Of a stretch of DNA of 64,000 nucleotides, positions 47,962 to 55,877 are shown in pieces. The notes beneath the pieces are model-generated. The model had not been told where the DNA came from and made no database searches. It was given only the letters and a program-made list of their open reading frames with translations. Positions within the stretch are counted from its first letter, which is position 1, and every line of letters begins with the position of its first letter. Made by a program: the position numbers and the translations under genes. The stretch is from the NCBI RefSeq assembly GCF_016597785.1, contig NZ_JAENJG010000002.1, positions 1 to 64,000 on the forward strand. The letters are read 5' to 3'. Origin of the DNA: Leucobacter sp. L43. Lineage in GTDB: Bacteria > Actinomycetota > Actinomycetes > Actinomycetales > Microbacteriaceae.

Positions 47962-49775
47962 TTTGGTACTTCCACCTGCACCGCAGAAGTCGTCTCGGTT
48001 ACTTCCGCCGAGTACATCGCGATCGCCCCCAAGCGTTCACGTGCGCTTTTCGGATCGACGCCGCGCAGATACATTGCATAATCCATCGCGGTGCGCGCAA
48101 TGTCCTCCTTCGTGAGGACAAACGGCTTCGCCGGTGCCTGCCAGCTGAGGCTTTCCGCGGGGTCAACCCACTGGCCCGTGCCGAAACGACTATCATCGTG
48201 CCGTTCGATCGCATCGACCCAGTAATCCTCGAGCGCAGGCCATTTGCCGCGAACGTCATGGCGGCCTTGGTTCTTGACGGTGATCAGACCGTCGTCCTCA
48301 ATATTGACGGCAAAGAACTTCTTCCCATCTTGCGGCTTTCCCGCCTCGAAGATGAAGATGCTCGTGCTTAGGCCGATCCCAAAGAAGAGGTTTTCCGGGA
48401 GCTTGACGACCTTGAGCAAGCGATGGTTCCGCTGGATGCGGGACGTGCGCCCCTTGCTTGTCTTGTCAAGCTTCTTGTCTGGCAATATAAACCCGCATAG
48501 AGTGCCTCGTTCCACACTGCTGAGGACGTTCTCAACGATCTCCATGCACCCGAACTTGTTTTCATACGGCGGATTCATCAGCACCTTTGTGGCTCGAGTC
48601 TGCTCGATCCAGCTACCCGCCGACTCGGTCCTGGCGTCCATGTGAACAAGGTTTGTTTTGCCGTCTTTGTGGATTAGCATGTTCGCGCACGCCAGAGCGT
48701 AAATCTCTCGGTCGAACTCGATGCCGTAAAGTTGCCGAGCCTTAATCTGCTTCGCTTTGGTCGTGTTCACACCTCCGGCCTCGCGAATCATGTTACTCAT
48801 AGCCTTCACAAGGAAGGACCCAGAGCCAGCACACGCGTCCAGCACACGATCATTCTTGTCGACGCCGAGCAGCCGGTACATGAAACCCGTGACGTGGTCA
48901 GGTGTGAAGACCTGACCCGACTCGCTCTTCTTCTTATACCGGTTGAACTCGTTGAAGAATATGGCCATCACATCTTCGCCGTTCCACGCGTTCGAGTTGA
49001 TCAGGCCAGAAATCTCCGTAACCCAGTCAATAAAGTCCCCGATCAGGTTCGTAAGGCGAGCGACTGCGCGCGGGTCGTCCACGTCTGTCGAGACGTTCAT
49101 CTTGATGTCCGAATACACCTCGGACAGCAAAGAGAGCTTCGCGTTCTGCTGCAGATCCGCCCGGATCGCCTTGTTCAACGCGTTCAAGATGCCATTGTGG
49201 AACTCGCTGTAGTCCATGCCGCGAACGAGGACAGCATCGTACCTCCGAGCGACCAGAGCGCATGCCGTGAAGATCATACGGTGGTATAGGTTTTTGATCC
49301 CGAAGTCGCCATGGAGTGAATTATTGATGCGCTGAGTTAGCTCGTAAATCCGTGCCTTATCAATGGGTCGATCAGTGAGCTTGGAGAAGTAGTACTCCTT
49401 GGGCTGGAGTTCATCAGGCACGTCCAGAGGCTTTCCATTGACGAATGCCCGAGTGCGCTCCCCGTCGTACACGAGACCGACGACGAGGTCGTACTGCGTG
49501 CGAACGGTGGCGCAATACTTCTCCACCTGGACCCGCAGCGCCGGGGCGTCGATCGACATAGAGTCGGTGGCCTTAGTTTCAAGTACCAGCGCGACCGTGC
49601 CTTTGTCGATGGGAAGGTACCAGCCGTCAGGCTTGTTGGAAGCACCCTCACCCTTGAAGCCAAGCTGATTCATGGTCGTGATCTGACCGACCCCGCTTCT
49701 GGCGACCTTTGTGGAAACCCCCGCCAATCCGAGAATTTCCGATGCTAGGTCCCGTACCTGATCTTCGGTTCTCAA
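47958..49775 (-). CDS. Fused restriction endonuclease and N6-adenine methylase (BcgI/type IIG-like)
   Basis: A 605-residue protein. The N-terminal 130 residues carry a PD-(D/E)xK nuclease motif: KPDGW with Asp50 and VLETKA with Glu66 and Lys68. The methylase part has the SAM motif VLDACAGSGSFLVKA near residue 315, the target motif VLMNPPYENKFG and the preceding FTPDHVTGFMYRLLG helix typical of HsdM/N6-adenine enzymes. The C-terminus would bind the S protein, whose gene overlaps by four bases. Nuclease and methylase in one chain plus a separate S subunit is the arrangement of type IIB enzymes such as BcgI, which cut on both sides of their site. Functionality of the nuclease is unproven. Confidence 0.88.
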   Translation of the reverse strand: MRTEDQVRDLASEILGLAGVSTKVARSGVGQITTMNQLGFKGEGASNKPDGWYLPIDKGTVALVLETKATDSMSIDAPALRVQVEKYCATVRTQYDLVVGLVYDGERTRAFVNGKPLDVPDELQPKEYYFSKLTDRPIDKARIYELTQRINNSLHGDFGIKNLYHRMIFTACALVARRYDAVLVRGMDYSEFHNGILNALNKAIRADLQQNAKLSLLSEVYSDIKMNVSTDVDDPRAVARLTNLIGDFIDWVTEISGLINSNAWNGEDVMAIFFNEFNRYKKKSESGQVFTPDHVTGFMYRLLGVDKNDRVLDACAGSGSFLVKAMSNMIREAGGVNTTKAKQIKARQLYGIEFDREIYALACANMLIHKDGKTNLVHMDARTESAGSWIEQTRATKVLMNPPYENKFGCMEIVENVLSSVERGTLCGFILPDKKLDKTSKGRTSRIQRNHRLLKVVKLPENLFFGIGLSTSIFIFEAGKPQDGKKFFAVNIEDDGLITVKNQGRHDVRGKWPALEDYWVDAIERHDDSRFGTGQWVDPAESLSWQAPAKPFVLTKEDIARTAMDYAMYLRGVDPKSARERLGAIAMYSAEVTETTSAVQVEVPK

Positions 49776-49816
49776 GTAGGCTCGCTTTCAGATTGATTGC
49801 ATCATTTAGTTGTCAA

Positions 49817-50056
49817 TCACACTACTGCAATGACTGTAGGCGCTCGAACGGGTCCACCAGGATCTGGACGCCGTGCTCGGGCACACGAATCGATTCTCGC
49901 GCCGTGCCGGTCCGAGCCGAAGGCAGGATCCGGCTCATAGTCGCCGCCACATACCGAGCTCGTGCGGTACCGATCATCGGCAGGCACTCGGATCTGCACG
50001 CCGTTCAGGCGACCGATGTCCACGCACTCCGTGGCACTGAGCCTATCGGGCACCAC
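49817..50056 (-). pseudogene. Frameshifted copy of the small zinc-ribbon-like protein gene
   Basis: The minus strand first encodes GVQIRVPADDRYRTSSVCGG and DYEPDPAFGSDRHGARI, which aligns with the intact protein at 55389-55592 (GVPVRMPTSDDYRTCAECGA, DCYPDPSISVDGQGARM). A one-base shift near 49900 then moves the match VPEHGVQILVDPFE to another frame. Two cysteines of the first knuckle are lost. This is a decayed second copy, 5.4 kb from the intact one. Confidence 0.7.
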
Positions 50057-50108
50057 GCCATTTCAGGCTGTCGCGTAGCTTGAGAGCATGTGCTGGGAGG
50101 ATGTTCAG

Positions 50109-50555
50109 ATGGCTGGCAGATCAACGTCGGACGAGCACTATGTCCTAGACCTCTGCGACGACGTCCTCGGTGCCCACGGCCTCAGGCAGTCCACGTTCGA
50201 GTGGCTTCGCGGTGATCCCTCGCCGAAGCGTCCCCTGGGCACCAAGCTGCCGGTGGACGCGTACTGGCCGGCGCTGAAGCTCGTGGTGGAGTTCCAAGAG
50301 GAGCAGCACTCGCAGCCGTCGCCGTTCTTCGATCGCCGCCAGACCGTGTCTGGCGTTGGCCGGGGGGAGCAGCGCCGGCTCTATGACGCGCGCAAGCGGG
50401 AACTGGTGCCCCTGCATTCGCTCCGCCTCGTCGTGATCGAGAAGTCGGACTTCCTCGTGCGCTCGAAGCGCATCGTGCGGAATCGGCACGTCGACCACGA
50501 CATCGTCCATCGGCATCTCGTGGTCGGCGCGCTCAACGAGGAGAACTTGCGATGA
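50109..50555 (+). CDS. Predicted PD-(D/E)xK-like nuclease, partner of GIY-YIG gene
   Basis: A 148-residue protein. The central segment KLPVDAYWPALKLVVEFQEE followed by QH, then RRLYDARKRELVPLHSLRLV has the Asp...Glu pattern and the later Arg-Tyr-Asp-x-x-Arg helix seen in Vsr-like and DUF559-like nucleases, though the usual catalytic Lys after Glu is replaced by Gln. I cannot assign a named family. The ATG at 50109 has GGGAGG eight bases upstream. The next gene starts inside its stop codon, so the two products are probably made together. Confidence 0.7.
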   Translation: MAGRSTSDEHYVLDLCDDVLGAHGLRQSTFEWLRGDPSPKRPLGTKLPVDAYWPALKLVVEFQEEQHSQPSPFFDRRQTVSGVGRGEQRRLYDARKRELVPLHSLRLVVIEKSDFLVRSKRIVRNRHVDHDIVHRHLVVGALNEENLR

Positions 50556-51364
50556 CGCTGACGCTCGGCCCCATCCTGGGCAGCGCTGGTCTGGATCCCA
50601 GCCAGGTGCAGGTCATCCGCCACGCCTACGTGCGCGAACACGAGGACTCGGGGCTCCGGGGCATCCATGCGGATTCGACCGACGACGAGATCCTGGTCTA
50701 CACGGCCACGCAGTCGGCCAACCCGCGGGTCTTCCCGGTGGCTCCGCCGGCGCTCTGGGTTGTCTTCCTTCGGGAGGGTGGCGACCGCGCCCGGCTCTGG
50801 GGCGTCGTGGAGAACCGAGGCGAGCTGTCCAACGACGGTGTGCTGCGCGGATTCGACCTTTCCGTCTCTGAGCACCTGGCGGACCTCAGGAACAGGCTGG
50901 TGATCGGATGGCGGTCGCCGCGCACGTGGAGGCTCAACGGGCCGACGGCAGCCGGGTATCCCGTGATGGAGATCGCCGACGCGCAGCCCGTCCCATTCCC
51001 GGGATTCGACCGACTCATCCTGGACCATGCGCAGCTGCAAGCTGTCATGCGGGAGCACCGCTACGCGGCGTGGCGCACGGCGTTGTCCTCGGTGGTCGGC
51101 ATCTACCTGATCACCGACACTCTCGACGGACGGCACTACGTGGGCAAGGCCGATGGTGCCGAGAGCATCCGCCAGCGCTGGAACGCCTACGCCACCAACG
51201 GCCACGGCGGGAACGTCGAGCTGCGAGGCCTGGACCGCTCGACTTTCCGGTTCTCCCTGCTCCGCGTGTTTGATCCGTCGACACCGACGCGGGAGATCGA
51301 TGCGGCAGAGAGCCACTTCAAGCAGGCGCTGGACACGCGAAGACATGGCCTGAACCGGAACTGA
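50552..51364 (+). CDS. GIY-YIG nuclease family protein
   Basis: A 270-residue protein. The C-terminal GIY-YIG domain shows GIYLITDTLDGRHYVGKADG with the two catalytic-fold strands, ESIRQRWNAYATNGHGGNVE with the conserved arginine, and the glutamate in EIDAAESHFKQALDTR. The N-terminal 170 residues are of unknown fold and include a DDEILVYTATQSANPR segment. Members range from homing nucleases to restriction enzymes and repair proteins. The overlap with the upstream predicted nuclease suggests a two-subunit DNA-processing unit. Confidence 0.85.
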   Translation: MTLTLGPILGSAGLDPSQVQVIRHAYVREHEDSGLRGIHADSTDDEILVYTATQSANPRVFPVAPPALWVVFLREGGDRARLWGVVENRGELSNDGVLRGFDLSVSEHLADLRNRLVIGWRSPRTWRLNGPTAAGYPVMEIADAQPVPFPGFDRLILDHAQLQAVMREHRYAAWRTALSSVVGIYLITDTLDGRHYVGKADGAESIRQRWNAYATNGHGGNVELRGLDRSTFRFSLLRVFDPSTPTREIDAAESHFKQALDTRRHGLNRN

Positions 51365-51372
51365 CCCGGATA

Positions 51373-51392
51373 CCGGTTCGCGCGCGAACTGG
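51373..51392. terminator. Palindrome between convergent genes
   Basis: CCGGTTCGCG and CGCGAACTGG form a 10-bp stem with one G-T pair and no spacer, in the 30-base gap between two convergent genes. It has no T tract, but position suggests bidirectional transcription stop. Confidence 0.4.
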
Positions 51393-51394
51393 CG

Positions 51395-52129
51395 TCACAC
51401 TTCGGCAGACACCATGCGCTGTGCGCTGTAGACATGGGGCTCTGCCTGTTCGAGCAGAGCGACGTCGATGAGGGTGATCGTCGGGAGCGGGATCTCGCCG
51501 GCATCAGCGGTTCGCAAGAGCTTGTATGGCGTCACCCAGACGAAGCAGTCCACGCCGGACTGCCTCATCACGTCCACGAAAGCCGCGTCGGCAAACCATA
51601 AGTGCGGCCTGTCCGTGCCAGGACGTCCGAATGCGCCCAGCGTCTCGTAGTAGGCCGTGGCCTCATCGAAGATCAGGAACCCGAGGTCGAACCCCGGCCG
51701 CTCTTTCCGGTACGCATCCACCTTGCGAGAATGATCGGAGACGGTGCGCGTGAACTGCTCGACGTAGGCCCGGTAGTTGTGATCCTGGTCGGTCGGGAGC
51801 CCGCTGCTCACGGAAGCTGTAACGGTTACGTCCTTGTGGACCTTGAGACCGAGCTCCTTGATCTCCCGGAGCACAGCACTTTCGCGTGCTCGCGTCCTGT
51901 CTTTCTTGCCGGGCCGCGGGTGGTCATCCACCGCCATCGCTTCCAGGAGGATCGACGAAGCGAGGTCCTCGAAATCGGGGCGTTCACGCTGGTCAAGGTC
52001 CCCGCTGCGAAGGGACGCCAGGGACTTGTGGGCCAGCTCGCTCTCCGCCGGGTAGAAGCACACTGCCGAATTGTCGACGTCAGATGCGAGGTCGACGATG
52101 TCCTGCTCGTTCTTGTAGGTGAGCTTCAT
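51395..52129 (-). CDS. Unknown protein encoded with an XRE regulator
   Basis: A 244-residue cytosolic protein I do not recognise. It begins MKLTYKNEQDIVDLASDVDN. The middle is charged and helical (KKDRTRARESAVLREIKELG). The C-terminal half has RPGFDLGFLIFDEATAYYET and RPHLWFADAAFVDVMRQSGV, DCFVWVTPYKLL, with regularly spaced acidic residues and a late lysine that could fit a nuclease fold; this is only an impression. Its start overlaps the regulator stop by four bases, the usual layout of antitoxin-toxin or regulator-effector pairs. Confidence 0.75.
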   Translation of the reverse strand: MKLTYKNEQDIVDLASDVDNSAVCFYPAESELAHKSLASLRSGDLDQRERPDFEDLASSILLEAMAVDDHPRPGKKDRTRARESAVLREIKELGLKVHKDVTVTASVSSGLPTDQDHNYRAYVEQFTRTVSDHSRKVDAYRKERPGFDLGFLIFDEATAYYETLGAFGRPGTDRPHLWFADAAFVDVMRQSGVDCFVWVTPYKLLRTADAGEIPLPTITLIDVALLEQAEPHVYSAQRMVSAEV

Positions 52130-52419
52130 GCTCGTGCGGAGCTTTCAATCGCTGCCGATTCGCGACGCGGACTCGCGCTTTCGAACATCGACAGTTCCAC
52201 GCCCTCCAACAACAACCCCGGCTCCACGTCCAGCGCAGTGGCGATCTTGACCAGCGAGTGCAGGCCCACCAGGGCCCGGCCTGCCTCGTAGGACCGGATG
52301 TTCGCGCTGTCGATCCTCGTCTTCGAGGCGAGGTCATCGATCGTCAAGCCTCGGCTCTTGCGCAGCGAGGTGACGGTCGCGCCGATGTGTGCCGCAGCGG
52401 GGGAGGGAATCCTGGCCAT
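52126..52419 (-). CDS. XRE family HTH regulator, possible antitoxin
   Basis: A 97-residue protein with a helix-turn-helix: IGATVTSLRKSRGLTIDDLA, SKTRIDSANIRSYEAGRALV, GLHSLVKIATALDVEPGLLL. The last 20 residues are unstructured. The ATG at 52419 begins the domain; the longer upstream frame has no family-like sequence. It is the first gene of a two-gene minus-strand operon and lies divergent to a membrane protein gene 114 bases away. Confidence 0.85.
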   Translation of the reverse strand: MARIPSPAAAHIGATVTSLRKSRGLTIDDLASKTRIDSANIRSYEAGRALVGLHSLVKIATALDVEPGLLLEGVELSMFESASPRRESAAIESSARA

Positions 52420-52521
52420 GACACCAGTATGAGGTACTTGTGCCCGGTGTGAGACAAGAGGCGACCTCCGACGCCAAAGTACGGGCTGTGAGACCATTCC
52501 GAGCAACGTCGATCGCCTCAG

Positions 52522-52527
52522 TAGTCT
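52522..52527 (+). promoter_or_regulatory. Probable -10 box of the following membrane protein gene
   Basis: TAGTCT ends six bases before the ATG at 52534, which favours that start over the GTG three bases upstream. Confidence 0.4.
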
Positions 52528-52533
52528 GGCGTG

Positions 52534-53532
52534 ATGAATGACAAGACGCCATGGGGGCAATCGACGGTCGGCGTCTTCGTGATCCAGGGCATGATCGGCC
52601 CGATCATTGGAGCCGTCGTGGGCGCACTAGTGGCGTTGTCGCTTGCGCAACCGGAGAAGGTCGACTGGGGTCGCGTCGCGCTTGTCGCGCTTGTTGTGGC
52701 GGTCGCCGTCTTCCTTCTGTTGTCCTTGATCCTTCGCAAGCTGCGGCGTCTGGCGTGGGGGAGTATTGGCAAGTTTCTGAAGTGGATCCGCGGTCTGCGT
52801 GTAACCACCCGCAAGGTACGTACGAATCTGATGCAGGCCGGCTACGACAAGCGAAGCGAAGAGGTCACGAACGAGCGCAGGTTGTCACCACGTCCTCGCT
52901 GGCGCGTCACCCATAACGATGGGGACGAGTGGATCTACGTGCACAATTCAGGTTATGGGGTCGATGACGTTGTGGTCCACGCGGATCCAGAGCTGTTCGA
53001 GTTCGCTGACGGTGCTGAACAGGGCTTCATCAAGGGAAGGCTCGGGGACAACGGTCGTGGCGGATCGAGTGGCAAGCAGGTAGCGGGTCGGTTGACCAAA
53101 CGTGGCCAGCGAGAGGGCATCACATTTACCTTCGCCTGGACAGACCAGCTGGGGGACGCACAGCCGAGGACGGAGGTTGATGATCTTCCCATCTCGGCAA
53201 CACTTCCGGCGCGACCCCTCAAGCCGTTAATGCAACCAACATGGCAGATCGGACGGCCGAAGCAGAACCCTGCGAAGGACGTTTTTCTGCTGGTTAACGG
53301 CGCAGATGGGTTCGAATGCACGAACGTGGTCATCGACGCGGAACCCTCCTACTTCACGTTCATCCTCAAGCGTGAGTTGGGTGACCTAGCTGGAATCGGC
53401 GGTTTGCGTTTCGCAGGACGACCGACTGAAGCAGGCAGAATGCTCGGGGTGACCTTCACGATCAGCTACAACGACGTCAACGGCGACGAACACACTGACT
53501 ATCTCCCGATGGAGTTCGGCAGGGGCTGGTGA
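52534..53532 (+). CDS. Two-helix membrane protein with duplicated soluble domain, unknown
   Basis: A 332-residue protein. Two N-terminal membrane helices (GMIGPIIGAVVGALVALSLA and ALVALVVAVAVFLLLSLIL) are followed by a basic linker and two similar beta-rich halves of about 85 residues. Both halves contain the pattern D(E/V)(W/F)(I/L)(Y/L)V...DDVVVHADPELFEF or CTNVVIDAEPSYFTF, then GxLxF/KGRL and T(F/I)xF(A/S)W/YxD. No enzyme motif is seen. It may be a membrane-anchored binding protein. A leaderless promoter is likely. It has no co-directional partner, being flanked by minus-strand genes. Confidence 0.75.
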   Translation: MNDKTPWGQSTVGVFVIQGMIGPIIGAVVGALVALSLAQPEKVDWGRVALVALVVAVAVFLLLSLILRKLRRLAWGSIGKFLKWIRGLRVTTRKVRTNLMQAGYDKRSEEVTNERRLSPRPRWRVTHNDGDEWIYVHNSGYGVDDVVVHADPELFEFADGAEQGFIKGRLGDNGRGGSSGKQVAGRLTKRGQREGITFTFAWTDQLGDAQPRTEVDDLPISATLPARPLKPLMQPTWQIGRPKQNPAKDVFLLVNGADGFECTNVVIDAEPSYFTFILKRELGDLAGIGGLRFAGRPTEAGRMLGVTFTISYNDVNGDEHTDYLPMEFGRGW

Positions 53533-53628
53533 TTCTGAGCGCTGACTCTGGCGGTCGATTGGTCACGGTCCGTGGTCGCAAGGCGCGTGATAGCCATCGA
53601 GTTGGCGGTGCCGTGCGCCGCCGGTGGT

Positions 53629-53823
53629 TTACTGTGCGGCGATGTGTTCCCACGTGGCGCTGTATGCACCAACGCTCTTCTGCATGTCCTGGTAGAAGTC
53701 CCATCCCTGATCGCGGCCGGTGAAGATGCGCTCGTGGGTCGCACCGCTCTCAGCGACGGAACGCCAGGTGACGCGATAGTTCAGGCTCGCGTCCTCAATG
53801 CCACTGGTTGGCTCGTGCCGCAT
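53629..53823 (-). CDS. Small unknown protein
   Basis: A 64-residue protein whose middle, NYRVTWRSVAESGATHERIF followed by TGRDQGWDFYQDMQKSVGAY, has plausible alternating strand and amphipathic helix character, unlike a random frame. It resembles short phage- or plasmid-type proteins with an F-x-x-R-x-x-A/G-W-x-F-Y helix; no function is known. It lies alone between a convergent membrane protein gene and the start region of a minus-strand operon. Confidence 0.55.
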   Translation of the reverse strand: MRHEPTSGIEDASLNYRVTWRSVAESGATHERIFTGRDQGWDFYQDMQKSVGAYSATWEHIAAQ

Positions 53824-53929
53824 CGCATGCTCCCTCTCGTCGTCGGGCAGGAAGATCTACCGGTCTCTTTCTACTGTTCCCGGCTCGGCGGCGCAAGGAA
53901 TGGCAACGAGCCGAAGCTCGAATCAAGCT

Positions 53930-55003
53930 TCAGCGCACAAGCACAGCAACGATCGGTCGATGGTCTGTGCCTCCGCTGTCGACGGGGGAAATAACCCAAG
54001 CATCGACTACCGACCATGCAGCGCCGACCAGCACATGATCGATCGGCGAAGCCAGCCATGCAGGGATCGTGGACGGCCAGGTGCCGACTGCGGCGGTCCT
54101 CGCCTCGATGGCCGCATCTTGGCAGGCTCCGAGGTCCAGGTGGTCGGTGGTGGCGTTGAGATCGCCCGCGATGATGACATCTGGCCCCAGGACCTCGCAC
54201 TGGTCGGCGATCCAGCGTAGGCCCGCACTCCAGTCGTCCATGCTCTCCGGCAGGGGCGGGGCTGGATGAGCGGCAACAATTGCCGGGCCGTCCCCATCGA
54301 CCGGACGCCATACGCCGCTCGGGAGGCCGGGAGTCGAGCCAGCAGAAGCGTCGAGCTCGTATGAACCAAGGTCGTCGGCGACAAGCAACGACGTCGGGAT
54401 CCACGACTCTTCGGCTGTACCTTCTACCGCGCGGGTGGTCGCCGAGTTCATCCGCATGCCGTCAAGCGCGACGAGCCCGGCGACTTCGGCGGCCGCATCT
54501 TCGTCCATCTCCGGCAGGCTCACGACATCGGCTTGCACCTCGAGGATGAGCTCGGCGACGTCGGCGGGCGAGGTGGCTCCGCCTTGGGTATTCCAGACCA
54601 GGACCGTGAGATCGCCGTCTGGTAGTCCTGCAGCGTCCGTCCCAGGGCTTCCGCGGCCCAGAAGCACGCCGGCGTTGGCGGCGCTTGCGACAAGAGCCAT
54701 GATCGCCATCCCTGCGGCAATGCTTGCCCACAGCCGGGCCCGGCGGCGCAGCACAAGGAACAGAACTGCAGCAACGATGGCAGCTAACAGGAGAGCGAGA
54801 GCCAGCGGGGCGCGGAACGCAATGAGCTGCGCGATGCCGGGCAGGCGCTGCGCGCCGAATGCCTGCGGCCAGGCCAGCAGGACCGCCACGGGGATGCCGA
54901 CCAGCAGCGTGATGATCAGGCCGGCAAGCCCCGAACGGGCGCTGCTTGTTGCCGAGGCTCGTTCCTGTTCCGGAGCTTCGGCGACGCCCTCTACAGGCCC
55001 CAT
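53930..55003 (-). CDS. Endonuclease/exonuclease/phosphatase family membrane protein
   Basis: A 357-residue protein. Three N-terminal membrane helices (GLIITLLVGIPVAVLLAW, PLALALLLAAIVAAVLFLVL, SIAAGMAIMALVASAANAGV) precede an extracytoplasmic EEP domain. Catalytic elements are VLVWNTQGG (Asn), ADVVSLPEMDED (Glu), IIAGDLNATTDHLDL, SPIDHVLV and SGGTDHRPIVAVL with the terminal Asp-His pair. The class includes phosphodiesterases and lipid phosphatases; the substrate is unknown. The ATG overlaps the end of the upstream membrane protein gene by 13 bases. Confidence 0.88.
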   Translation of the reverse strand: MGPVEGVAEAPEQERASATSSARSGLAGLIITLLVGIPVAVLLAWPQAFGAQRLPGIAQLIAFRAPLALALLLAAIVAAVLFLVLRRRARLWASIAAGMAIMALVASAANAGVLLGRGSPGTDAAGLPDGDLTVLVWNTQGGATSPADVAELILEVQADVVSLPEMDEDAAAEVAGLVALDGMRMNSATTRAVEGTAEESWIPTSLLVADDLGSYELDASAGSTPGLPSGVWRPVDGDGPAIVAAHPAPPLPESMDDWSAGLRWIADQCEVLGPDVIIAGDLNATTDHLDLGACQDAAIEARTAAVGTWPSTIPAWLASPIDHVLVGAAWSVVDAWVISPVDSGGTDHRPIVAVLVR

Positions 55004-55392
55004 GTCGGCTGGCTGCCTCCCGGCGACAGCAGCGCTGCTGATCCGGCGAAGATCAGCGCGATCGCAATGATGGGCACTACCACGACGAGAACTCGCGAGG
55101 CAGTGCTTCGCTTGCGCCATGTCCAGATGCCCCGCGCTACCAGCCATAGCAGCAATCCTGCTGCGATGGCGAAGAAGAACAGCCCGATGGTCACACCCAG
55201 CGGGCTCTCCGAGACCTCCCAGTGGTAGGTCGTGCCGAACTCCCACGGCCGCCACACGAGGCCTGCCATGCCGATCCAGAACGAGCCGATCAGGCCCGCA
55301 ATGACGGCACCGAGCCCGAGAACGATCGGGGCGATCTGGCCTTCGCCTTGGCTATTCGCCACGGCTGCTCCCACATGCGTCGCTGTGTTCAT
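54991..55392 (-). CDS. Three-helix membrane protein
   Basis: A 133-residue protein with helices APIVLGLGAVIAGLIGSFWI, LGVTIGLFFFAIAAGLLLWL and VLVVVVPIIAIALIFAGSAA. The loop after the first carries Trp-rich GLVWRPWEFGTTYHWEV. No family is recognised. It starts in the stop of the zinc-ribbon gene (four-base overlap) and overlaps the phosphatase-family gene downstream, so the three form one operon. Confidence 0.78.
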   Translation of the reverse strand: MNTATHVGAAVANSQGEGQIAPIVLGLGAVIAGLIGSFWIGMAGLVWRPWEFGTTYHWEVSESPLGVTIGLFFFAIAAGLLLWLVARGIWTWRKRSTASRVLVVVVPIIAIALIFAGSAALLSPGGSQPTWGL

Positions 55393-55592
55393 CGCTGGTC
55401 CTCGAACGGGTCGACGATGCTCTGAACGCCGTGCTCGGGGCAGACGAACGCCATGCGCGCCCCTTGGCCGTCGACGCTGATGCTGGGGTCGGGGTAGCAG
55501 TCTGCGCCGCACTCGGCGCACGTCCGATAGTCGTCGCTGGTGGGCATACGGACCGGCACGCCGTCCGGGCCGTCGAACTCGTCGTACTCCAT
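55389..55592 (-). CDS. Small zinc-ribbon-like protein
   Basis: A 67-residue protein with cysteines spaced as two knuckles: CAECGADC and, 25 residues later, CPEHGVQ. The pattern suggests a zinc-binding fold. The rest is acidic (EYDEFDGPDGVPVRMPTSDD). A decayed copy of the same gene lies at 49817-50056. It is first in a three-gene minus-strand operon and divergent from the VbhA-like gene. Confidence 0.75.
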   Translation of the reverse strand: MEYDEFDGPDGVPVRMPTSDDYRTCAECGADCYPDPSISVDGQGARMAFVCPEHGVQSIVDPFEDQR

Positions 55593-55673
55593 GGAGCCGA
55601 CTCTATGCGAACCGCCCCTCAGACGGCCTGGGGCCCGCACGTGTTCACTACACTGGCCGGCAAGGAGGTCCCG

Positions 55674-55877
55674 ATGAGCGAAGGCGACGCAGGAAGCGAG
55701 ACGCCAGCGCCTGTCCAGAGCAGGGAAGATGCCTTGGCCCTGATCGAGAAGGGGCAACAGCTCGCTGGCCACTTCCCCTCCGAGGAAGCCCTGGACCGCG
55801 CGCGTCGCCTCCTGGACGGCACCATCACGCAGGAGCAGGGCCTGCAGGAGCTCAACGCCAAGTACAAGCGCACCTGA
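55674..55877 (+). CDS. VbhA-like antitoxin domain protein (orphan)
   Basis: A 67-residue protein. The C-terminal half, REDALALIEKGQQLAGHFPS followed by EEALDRARRLLDGTITQEQG and LQELNAKYKRT, matches the three-helix antitoxin_VbhA pattern that blocks the active site of Fic toxins (VbhT). The usual inhibitory S/T-x-x-x-E/G-N signature is not evident. AAGGAGG lies six bases before the ATG. No Fic gene follows, so it is either orphan or serves another gene. Confidence 0.7.
   Translation: MSEGDAGSETPAPVQSREDALALIEKGQQLAGHFPSEEALDRARRLLDGTITQEQGLQELNAKYKRT

Noticed and set aside
47958..49775. A classical type I restriction system
   Set aside because: No HsdR helicase-nuclease gene is present, and the methylase itself carries a PD-(D/E)xK domain, so a BcgI-like arrangement fits better.
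49709..50083. Plus-strand frame of 124 codons upstream of the nuclease pair
   Set aside because: It is antisense to the frameshifted zinc-ribbon copy and has no coherent protein pattern.
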